Below are positions 1-11,031 of a stretch of 64,000 nucleotides of DNA, in pieces. Both the position numbers and the translations under genes were made by a program. Source of the stretch: Agriotes lineatus (lineage: Eukaryota > Arthropoda > Insecta > Coleoptera > Elateridae); NCBI GenBank assembly GCA_940337035.1, contig OW679200.1, positions 19,447,090 through 19,511,089 on the forward strand, written 5' to 3'. The notes under the pieces are model-generated. The model had not been told where the DNA came from. It worked only from the letters and a program-made list of their open reading frames with translations, and did no database searches. Numbering within the stretch: the first letter of the stretch is position 1; the number at the start of each line of letters is the position of its first letter.

Positions 1-18
1 CCCAACTCTTTATATATA

Positions 19-889
19 GGAACTCTACTACCAATTAGAGTACCTGTATATAGTAAGAGTAGGGCAAACGATGACATTTAGGGATCCATGAAGCGAAGTT
101 AGTCACAATTTCACAGTCGACTACATTAATATAATGAAGGGATTCATCCTGTGAAGTTAGTTACAACTGTCATAGGTTAAGTTGACTATAAATTATTTTG
201 TATTTAGTCGTGATAAGAAGTTGAAACTAAATGTGCTTAATGCCATGTAATGCACTTTTATTTATTAACTAGTAAATACAGTGGTATTAAGCCAACTTTA
301 TATTCATTTTTTGTTCACATCTAGACCTGAGGAACATAGATTGAATAATATTTAAATGTAGTACTCCAAATAGTGATTCAATCTTAACATTTTATACTGG
401 CTTGCTTCCATCTACTTGTAATAACTCCTAAAAGTAAGGATTAATGAAATAAAAAGAAAATTAAGATGACACTAGTTTTCCTACCTAACATTAAAACTAA
501 AGCGTACTCCAAATTCCCTCTGATTCTTTCCAAAATGATTTTCACATTCTTGGTCGTTTGGATTTATAATTTTCTCTGTCGATGCTGTTTAACCAAATTT
601 GTTTTGTTGCTGGATTTTTGAGTATGCTCACATTATGTATACCATTTTCTGAACGGTTATTACACCCCGGCACGCAACAACCGGTCATGATAATGAAATA
701 TGTACTTACTTCGAAAGTGCAATAAATCTGACAATTTCAATGTCACTAATTCAAAAAATCGAAAGCACAAGTGCCAACTAAATTTTTAAATTCTAATGGG
801 ATCCAAAAGGGATCCAACTAATGAAATGCTGTTGCCGCGTTTGCTCTACTCTTACTATATACAGGTACTCTACTACCAATTAGAGTCCT
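19..889. mobile_element. Non-autonomous TIR element (MITE-like)
   Basis: Positions 19-70 and 838-889 are imperfect inverted repeats of about 50 bp; both arms hold TACTATATACAGG or its complement next to an ACTCTA...TAGAGT near-palindrome. No coding frame lies between them. I read this as a non-autonomous DNA transposon of about 870 bp, ending about 155 bp downstream of the POLR1B poly(A) signal. The target duplication is not clear, so the superfamily is open. Confidence 0.6.
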
Positions 890-972
890 ACCAATCAGAG
901 CCAGTTACTGGCTTTGCTACCAATCATATGTGATAAAAGTAGTGCGCCATCTGTTAGTACTATGGAAAAGTA

Positions 973-986
973 CCCCCCCCCCCCCC
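973..986. repeat. Homopolymer C tract (14 nt)
   Basis: A run of 14 C between the MITE-like element and the POLR1B 3' end. Its length is prone to miscalling. Confidence 0.9.
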
Positions 987-1044
987 AGGAGCCATTATCA
1001 CAAAAATCAGTGTAACAAAACTCGATCATCAAATTGCTTTAACT

Positions 1045-1050
1045 TTTATT
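1045..1050 (-). promoter_or_regulatory. Poly(A) signal of POLR1B
   Basis: TTTATT on the plus strand is AATAAA on the minus strand, about 42 nt downstream of the POLR1B stop codon at 1092-1094. The spacing is normal for a short insect 3' UTR. Confidence 0.6.
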
Positions 1051-1091
1051 AACACAATTAACAAAATGGGTTATATTGGGATATATATATA

Positions 1092-1310
1092 TCATGTTTG
1101 TTTACAATTGATTTTAACATTAATGTTAACAGAGGCAAGTTGTGTAACAAAAAATTTAAATATGTAAGGAATCTGAATTTCAACAATGTTTTCTCCATGC
1201 CCACAAAGGCGACATGTTTCCTTTGTTTCAGATAAGTTGGGTCTATCAGCCATTTTAGTTACTAAAGTGACCGGTCCCAGCAGTGTTCCACAGGATGTAC
1301 AAATAAGGGC
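1092..1310 (-). CDS. POLR1B: POLR1B last exon, C-terminal zinc ribbon
   Basis: 219 bp including the stop. It begins ALICTSCGTLLGP after acceptor TTGCAG and contains CTSC and CRLC, the two halves of the C-terminal zinc site, then IPYIFKFFVTQLASVNI, the usual C-terminal helix of this family. Confidence 0.93.
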   Translation of the reverse strand, partial: ALICTSCGTLLGPVTLVTKMADRPNLSETKETCRLCGHGENIVEIQIPYIFKFFVTQLASVNINVKINCKQT

Positions 1311-4300
1311 CTGCAACAGCACTCAATAAGTCATTTGCAAACAATTTTAAAACCTTCATTACAGTGGTTCTGTCTGAACAGTGCAATAATCTGTCCTGTA
1401 GCAGAAACGATGTCCCGTGGCTTATTAAGGAGTCTCTCTCCATTTCGCCAAAACGGACACCACCACCTCTTTTTCTGCCACCTAAAGGTTGCCGCGTTAA
1501 AATATCTGTTGGACCTGTGGAACGCACCTAAAATGCTTGTAAGTTGTAATTTCCGGCAATTTATCTTATAACTAAATCAATACGTACTTGCCACTTGTCC
1601 GATACCATATGCCTTAGCCGCTGATAATGAACAATTCCGAAAAATATCTGTGCTGTCATTTCTCTTCCATCGATGCCGGAGTACATGGTTTCAGTGCCGT
1701 AGTAATTATAACCACCTAAAGAAAATATTTAGAAATGTTGTATGAATGCAGGAGAAACTTACCAGCTTCTAACAATCTACCGAAGTAGTCTATGGCAGTG
1801 TTTTTTTCATCGAATTTAAAAGGGGAAGCATCATGAACGAGGCCGTGAAGAGCAGCCGATTTGCCTGCCATCAGTTCTATCATCATAGCTATCGTCATAC
1901 GTGATGGGAAACCGTGTGGATTGAAAACTATATCTGGTACTAAGCCTACAAAAAATGTTTGTACCTTTTGAGTTGTAATAAACAACAAATTATCTTATAG
2001 GTTGGTATTAAAGGTAGGATATGAAAAAAAAATGTAAATTTTTTAGTGCAAGTATTAAAGTTGTATTCTTAGGTTGTATCATATGAAAAGGAGCAAGCGC
2101 AATTACAAGTTTTACTTGATGAATGACAGCGTCTATGGTAAGTTGTTCCTAACACATCTTTATTATAACCTTTTTATTACATAAAAGTGGAAAGCAAATA
2201 ATCGGGCTTTCAATAGCCTTTGTCACCGTTTTTCACATGCCAGAAAACTTGGGTTGGGTAGCAACGACTTACTCCAACATATTAGTGGTGCAAAAAGCCA
2301 TCTTTGGACAAAATCACAGATTTCAAGATATAAAAGGAACAATGAAAACAGCATTTTATGATTCTTTATCATTCTACTCAAGAAATTCAAATATACTGTA
2401 ATGATCACCCCCCTCAGTTACGTAAAAATAATAAGATAAATAGATAAAATAGGGACGTATCACACAGATTACGATAAATTCTCAGGGCTCATTAAAATGA
2501 TGTTATAATGATTTGCTAAATAAATGGTTTATTGCTCTCTGTATTTTATTTATTTGCAATTAATTGAATTAAAGCTCTGGTCTAGCATGAAATAACTCTA
2601 GTCTAACTCTAGGGTAAGTTCAACAGACTGTATTACAAATACTTTTGTGTATGACAAATTCACTAGTATGGCAATTGCTTAAATTCGTTTCTGACAACTC
2701 TCACCTCAAATTGACTTCAAACACCAAAAATGGCAAAATTAACATCAGGCAAATACAATGTAATTGATGTGACGTAATTTCCGGCTAACCCGGTTTTGTT
2801 TCAGTGACGCAAACCGACGCTCTGATCGGCTTTTGTTCTATTTCCGGCAAAACCGGTCGCAATCTTTGGTCCAAATCGCAAAATGGAAGCACGCCACGTC
2901 CATTAAATATCTCTGGGAACTGGGGCCTGGTGCTACACCTCGTAGACGGTCTAATCTTGATGAAGCCCAAATTTTACAGGCCTGCTGCAACGGGTTCCCT
3001 GTGAATTTTACCTTTGGAAAATTACTTTTAAAGATGCTCTGCACGCTGGTGAATATGAACAATACTTTTTGGTTGATACAAATAACTTTTTTATTAATAA
3101 TTTTACACCAAAACTGGGAGCACTTCTTGCACCCAACTTATCAGTTACAAGCTTGTTTTCGATATGAAACAATTGATTGTCTCGTATCCTAGCGATTACG
3201 ATTTTCATTTGTTTTTATGAAAATGAGTTTTAATATCATATTTTTATTTATGAACTATAGTTTTAATGTACTGTTTTTGCTTAAATACTAAACTGTCTTT
3301 TCTTGGGAATCGTCACTTTTACACTTTAAATCTCTGCTTTTTAATCACCTCTGTTTTCACATGTTTATTTTAGCACTGCACGATGTATGTGTCCTTTGAT
3401 AGGTAGCCTAATTGCTCTTTGCAATTTTTACTTCCTCGTACTGATTTACACTGTTCCTTTACCATTCAGTTTCTTTGCCTTTTACTGGTGATATCATTTT
3501 TAAACACAACACTCATAATTTTTGTAACTACACAAACCATCTCTGTATTATATTAAAATTCTTATTATTGTATTGATTTCACCCAACTCAAACCTGTCAG
3601 CTACACAAATTAAGCTGCGTTTGCCATAATTAGCATCAATCATTGCCTGATACGCTGAACGTAACCCTTCTGAATCCTGACTTATCTAATGCCAACCTTT
3701 CTCACTCAAATTATAATTACTGCTACTCATATCACGTCCATTTATTAGTGTAAAATTACTGACTTTCTTGCAATAAATAAAATATTTAATTCTGTGCTGG
3801 TTTTGAAATTATTCATGTCCTTGTTAGTTAGGCAACCAGAATTGCTGTGGGAACTAAACCATTACAATACGTATAAAAATACAAACCAGTTTCAGTAAAG
3901 GGCAGATCTTCAGCAGGCCACTTTTGGGAACAAATCCCTTTCTGCCCGGCTCGGCTAGCAAATTTATCACCAACAGTAGGATTTCTCTAAAAATTGGCAG
4001 TATGAGTGTAAAGTCGACAGCTAACTAAATAAATTATTTCTAACAGATATCTTTGAACCCATCAATTTTTATTTTAAAAGATATTCTGTGGTGTAGTCTG
4101 TCTTTGATTTTCGAGTTATATCATTTGACACTTTTTTAATACAAACTCTTCCTTTATGACAAGTTTGAATACAACAATAAATCTGTAATAAAACATTTCC
4201 TAGGATTTTTGTTAAAAACAATTGCCTAACTTTTGTTTCAGCAATTCCCGGCTTTACACTAGTTCAGTGTCCGTCTATTGTAAATAAAGTGCTTAAACTT

Positions 4301-7300
4301 ACAGGTATTCGAAACATGATGCAAGCAACGGGCTTCGCCCGAGGGGCAAAGTTGCCACACAGGCGAACGTTATCTACATAGCAGTCTTCCTTGCCCTTAA
4401 ACCGCGACACGATATACCGTGACTGATCCGCGCTGTAATAGCAGTATAATGGGTTGCCTGCTGTGATGAGTTTTCCAGGATGCGGAAGACCATCTGTATC
4501 CAGTGAGTCTTGCAGCTGTGGCTGCAAAGGGTCTCTGCAGAAATAGGAACCCATGTGGTCCAATTCGACAAACTCGGCTTTGTAAATTGATCCATGGGCA
4601 AAACCACGTTCATATGACGACTTGTTAATGATCATGGCGTCTTCCATATCATAGCCCTGCAAAAACTAAGTGAATATGAAACTTGGCGTTTCTCAACAGT
4701 TTACCGTATAGCTGATGACAGCTACGATAGCATTGGTTCCCATAGGGAACTCGTCAAGTCCTATGTTGTCGTAATGCACTGGGCGGAACAGAGGGGTAGC
4801 AGGTGTTTGCAGCCGATACATTTTAGTTTCGGCCTGTGTACTCCACGTATGGCACGGTGTGCCCATGGTCTGTTTGCCCATCTGGCACTGGTACATATTT
4901 CGAGGCGACTGATTGCAGTCTGGCATTGGAATTAATAGGGCGAGGTTCGACAGAAAAGACGTCTTGCTTATTTCCATATGGGTGGTCACGCCTAAAACAC
5001 AATGTCTGGTAAAGTTGACCTTGCTTATAACATTCGTAAAATAAAATTAATAGTTTTTACTTTCACGCTATTGGTCGATTAACTTAATTGGGAGTTCAAA
5101 AGAATAACGGACACACACTAAACTAAGAAAAATAAAATAAACATTTTAACACTAGCAATGTGCACTCTCAGAGCTTCATAAGTCAAAGAAAAATACAAAA
5201 ATTTAAGAATATTCTACAAAATATGAGATGTGACTACTAGACATGGCAAAATTATGTAAGAATCAACTATTGCTGTGTCTGTATCTAAAAATGTGATTAT
5301 CACAAATGGGAAATGACTCCTACGCTCAACACCTAACTCTATTCGAGCAACTTCGGCTCTGCGAGGTGGCACCGCCATCACACGTTGCGACAGTTTTGAA
5401 TGACAAATTTGAAATTACTCGCAGCCAAAAACGGTCATTTTCGTAAAATAGGTGAAGCAATTCGTATATTTTTGCTAAAATGTGCGTCCTAGTTGCTTAA
5501 ATATACAGAATATACGCGATCGCGATTGGTGCATTTTGGGCGCAGAACAAAACTTTCAGAGGATAAACAAGCCATACGCAACCCGACAGCTGTTTGTAGT
5601 TTCATAATAAACCAATGAACGCAAACAAACTCAATAATAAAATAAGAGATTGAGCATCATCAATGAGTAACGCAATAGATTTAGAAAATATTACACGGGA
5701 AAGAAAAGAGATTCAAGAGACAGACAATTCAGAAAAATCAATAAAAGTCTTCCAAAAGAGCAAAAAGATAAGCAGAACACCAGAGAAAGACTCAAAGGTA
5801 GCAAAAGTAAAACAAAAAGAAGAAGTAACTACAAATATGGATAACATACTCAAAGCAATAGAAGATTTGGGAACTAATTTAGGAAGAGAAATGAGAGATA
5901 GTTTTAAAAGCAATCAAGATAAAATAACGAAAGTGCAAGAAGAATTAAAACGAAAAGAAGAAGAATGGAATAGAGAAAGACAATAAATGAATGAAAGTAA
6001 GAATTTCAGTTTTAGAAAAGATAGTGGAAGTGCGAGAAAAGCAAACGAAAAGACAAAATATAATACCTACAAACTAAAGAAGAGTGGGGCACAAGAAAAA
6101 ACGTAGAAAATATGATAAAAAACAAACTCGGCATTAATACAACCATTACAGAAGCACACAAAATAGAAAAAAAAATAGGGAAAACAGGCAATAATAGCCA
6201 AGGTGTCATTGTGGAAACAAAAGAAGGAAATAATGATGAATAAAAATAGACTCCAAAGTAAAAGAATATATTATTATGATACATAAAGATCAGTTATTAA
6301 ATAAAAATTAAAAGAAATAAATTTGGTAGATTAATACAATCAAATTTAGAAAATTTTGAATAAGATTGTTGGTTAAGTTGAATTGAGTAATAGAAATTAA
6401 ATTTCAGACAAATTGGAATTTATTTAAAAAGTTATAGCAATTGAGTATTCAGTAATGGTGGTGGAAGTTAATATGAAAGATAAGATAATGTTATCATGTG
6501 ACAAATATGCTTCCTACTAGAATAAAGAAGTGTAGTAGGTATAGATCAGATTATTTAAATTTTAAAAGTGTGCAGTAATAATTGTAACTATATAGAGAGT
6601 AATTTTGTTTAGCGGCAGTAGAAATAACAAACTAAAATCATGTAAACACATTTTTGAAAAATCCATTTAGAATTAATAAGAACTAGAAATTTTGACTTTA
6701 ATTTCGAGAATAATTGGTCTTATACAAATTAAAAAGGTTTTTAACAAGTCTAAGAAGTGAAAATAAGTGAAATAATTAACGGATAATACAAGCATACAAT
6801 CATTGAAGAGATTATAGAATACAGTTTAATTAGTTACAAGTAAGAAGAAGATAACAATATTTGAGTGGATTTGGATTGTTTGGCATATACAAGGTATAAT
6901 TAATGTTCATTACTGGAGTTGCTGACGCAGCTGATTGATTTGGGCTGGTTACTACAGGGTAGGAGCTGAGGACAATGGGAAATTAGTTTGGATACCATCT
7001 GTTAGTGGAAACTTACCAGGAGGCTGTTCGATTGACGGTAACGTGCAGGAACCTGGGGTTTGGACGTGTTTGAGTTGGTTGGAGGAGTATCGAGGTTAGG
7101 CTGTCAATAAGCTTAGCTGTGAACGTCGGGAGCAGTGGTGTTTAATGTGAATAGCAGTGAAATAAGAGGAAATCAGGTTGGTCTTAATTAGTTCTAAAAA
7201 CAATTACATGAGTGAAATAAAAATAACATAGTACTTACTTTGGTGATTGGAGTCATTGATTTGTGAGTGGAACGAGTATTTGTCATTTTGATTTGATTAT

Positions 7301-10300
7301 TGTTTGATAGTTGTTAAAAGTCAAACTGACATTTAGTAGCAGTCAATAATTAAAAAATCCATATAAAATTAGAATATCAAAGAACAGATAACTAGATTAA
7401 CGACCCACACCCTTTTGCTTTTGCAATATATTGAAAATGATCTGACCAGCAAAGAGATAGAAATGCAAAGGAAAATAAGAAACTACGCAAAAGAAGAAGT
7501 GAACGCTGGAATTAGAGTAAAAATAGGATACCAGAAAATAATTATTGATGGAAATGTATACGAATGGGATATGGCAGAGTCAAAATTGAAATTAAAGGAA
7601 AACTGCAAAAAACTACATTTAAAAACACAATTACCCTCACAGATGGCTATGATAACGGATAATGCAAACCAATTAAATAATAAAAGAAGAATAAAAACAA
7701 AAAAACAAAAGAGAAGATTTAAACTAGGAACATGGAATGTAAATACTCTTAGCACCAGGAAAAACGAGAGAATTAGTACATGAATTGAAAAGGTATGAAA
7801 TTGATGTTGCAGTGTTGCATCAGTGCAAGAAATTAGATGGGAAGGAGCAGGAGAAATAAAAAAAAAGGTTATCTAATGTTATATGCAAGAGAGAAAAAAC
7901 AAGGAAGCAATGGTACTGGATTTATAGTTAATGGACGTATAAAAGATGAAATGGAAGAATATCATATTTACAAATAAAATCAAAACCAGCGAATTTAACA
8001 ATTAATTATAAACTGCTATGCACCAACAGAAGTAGCGATGAAAAAGAAAAGGAACAATTTTATAATCAGCTAGAAAACGTGTATGAAAAAATAAACAAGC
8101 ATGATATTTTGATATTTGTAGGAGATTTTAACGCCAAACTTGGTAAAGAAACATGTTATAGAGAGGTAGCAGGAAAAGACACGTTACATGACAATACAAA
8201 TAACAATGGGGAGAGGTTGTGCAATTTTGCAGCAGCAGCAAACTTAGTAATTAGTACGAAGTTCAAACACAAACCAATTCATAAGATGATATGACTAATC
8301 CCAGGTACAAACAGAGGGAATCAAACAGATCTCCAGAAAAGATGCAGGATCTGTAAGTAAGTGGCGTAAGATCTTTCAGAGGAACTAGTTTGCACACTGA
8401 TCATTTGTTAGTTGTAAAAAAAGTAAGAATCAGGAAACAAAATAAAACAAAAATGATGGAGCAGAAAAAATGGATAATACCGAAGCTATACAATGAAGAC
8501 ACAAGAAGACAATATCATGAAGAAATAAGTAAAGCTCTACGCCAAACACTACCAGGAAATGTTAACGAAATGTGGATACATACTAAAGAAAATATAATAA
8601 AAGCAGCAGAAGCAGAAATAAGGTATAGAAGACAGAAATTTTTTCAAGAATGATATGACAAAGATTGTGAAGAAGCAACGAGAGGCAAGAGAAATGCAAG
8701 AATAAAGTGGTTACACACAGGTGAAGAAGAAGATAAAAAGGCATACAAAACAAAAAGGAACAAAGCAACTAAACTATGCAAAGACAAGAAAGTAGAATGG
8801 TTGAACAGGAAAATGGATGAAATAGAAGAAAACAGAACAAAAAACATAATTTTTTTTTATCAACAAATCAGGAAGAATAAACACAAAAATAGTATCAAAC
8901 CAAGAAATATAAAAGATGAAAATGGGACAGTATTTTATGAAGAACACGAAATAAAAGTAGTATGGCAAAAATATTTTAAAAATTTACTGACAGACAATAA
9001 TGAGGAAATGCAACATGAACTCGAAGAAGTAGAAGATGAAGAAATAACAGAACCTACTCCAGAAGAAATAATAGAAATGATAACAAAAATTAAAAATGGA
9101 AAGTCACCAGGTTGCGATGGTATAAATGGAGAACTTATAAAATACGGTGGAGAACACTTACATATTAGAATACATTCAATCATTAGAAACATCTGGAGGA
9201 AAAATATAATACCAGAAGAATGGAATAAGTATTACATAAAAAAGGAGACCCTGAAAAATGTTGTAACTATAGAGGAATAACCCTTTTAAATTATAAGATT
9301 TTGTCCACACTCCTACAAGCACGATTAAAAGAATATGCTGAAAACGAAATTGGGGACTACCAATTCGGATTCCGCAAAGGAAAAAGAACGACAGATGCCA
9401 TTCACATTATGAAGCAAATTATCGAAAAAGGGTACGAATTCAATATAAGACTCCACATAGTATTTGTTGATTTTAGGAATGCTTTTGACAGTATTGAGTG
9501 CTTTTCAAAGATATTGTAACAACCTTGGGATCGGGCCATTGCAGACATGACTCAGCGTCCCGATCATTCGAGAACGACATAAGGCGGGGGCAGTGTCACG
9601 ACCTTGAGCCGGTTCATGTGCGGACGGATGAGTCACAGCCTTCGAGAAACGACCTTGGTAACTCATGCGCGCGAACACGTCAGCGTTGCTAGAATGATCG
9701 AGCGAGGCCGCGAAGTTTCCGGAATGACTCATTCGTTGAGATATAAATACGCGCAAGCGGAAATAACAAAACAGTCCCGAATTCAGCTTTGAAGTATGCG
9801 GAAGCTGCCATATAAATAACGCGCGTATAAATAAATCTAGCCATATAAATCATTCATGTCGTGTGTAAATAAATAAAGTTGTTGTTAGAAATAGTTCCTG
9901 TTAGTTTATAAATAATTTGTGTTCTGCGTTAATAGTTCTTGTGTCGTTGTAAATCGTTTAAGATAAATTGCTGTAAATAAATGCTGAAAATAAGAAGTGG
10001 CGTATAATTTTTAATAGCCCAGAACATAAATCGTAACAATATGCAGAAGCTGGGAATCCCAAGTAAGATAATTAGTTTAATTAAAATGACATTAGATCAA
10101 ACACAGATTAGAACTAATATTGGAAATACCGAATACTTTCATGTAAACGTAGGCACTATCAGCTAGTCTTTTTAACTTAACTTTGGAAAGCATACTAAGA
10201 AACAATAGGACATATAGGAAATATTATAACAAACGAAGCACAAATCATAGCATACGCAACTTAGATGAACTGGTAAGAAGAATGGACGAGGAAGCAGTAA

Positions 10301-10996
10301 AAAGAGGACTATATATTAACGAAGAAAAAACCAAATATATGACACGTCAAAAAAAAACACCAGCCAAGGAGGACCGTTGACATCGGGAAATATAAATTTG
10401 AGGAAATAGAAACCTTTACATATTTAGGAGTACAAATTAACAATAACAATGATAAACAAGAAGATATTAAACACAGACTACAGACAGGACATAAACTGTA
10501 CTACAGTTACAAGCATTTACTAAAAAATAACTGTATCAGTGAAGCAACTAAAATTAAAATATATAAAACAATAATAAACCCACCATTGATCACTTCAAGA
10601 ATAAAATAGATAGCTAATGTTAACTACAGTTTTAATTGCCAGTGCTAAATAATAGTGAAAGTGTCAGTTGCCGCCATATAATTTTGTTTTTTCCATTGTG
10701 TACCTACTATATAAAAATGTTTTATTTTCTGTCACATATATCTTGTGCCATTTGAATCAATTTTTTTTATTAATTTAATCTTTTGCCATTCTAATCTCAA
10801 ACACTATATAATGTGTTTTTTTTTGTGTTATTTCTTAGATATTTTTTGTCAATTAGAATAATCTCATTTTTATTTTATTTGTGATATTATCTTGTATTTA
10901 AATTTAGTTTACGGTGATATTGTTTAAAACATGCCTACTTTGTACCTTTTATTGAAAGAAGACGTCAACAGCTTAATGCTGCCTGTCTTCTAGCAA

Positions 10997-11031
<35 letters not shown>

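Noticed and set aside
2785..3208. Overlapping open frames on both strands at 2.8-3.2 kb
   Set aside because: They lie in a POLR1B intron, overlap each other in several frames and show no motif; likely compositional.
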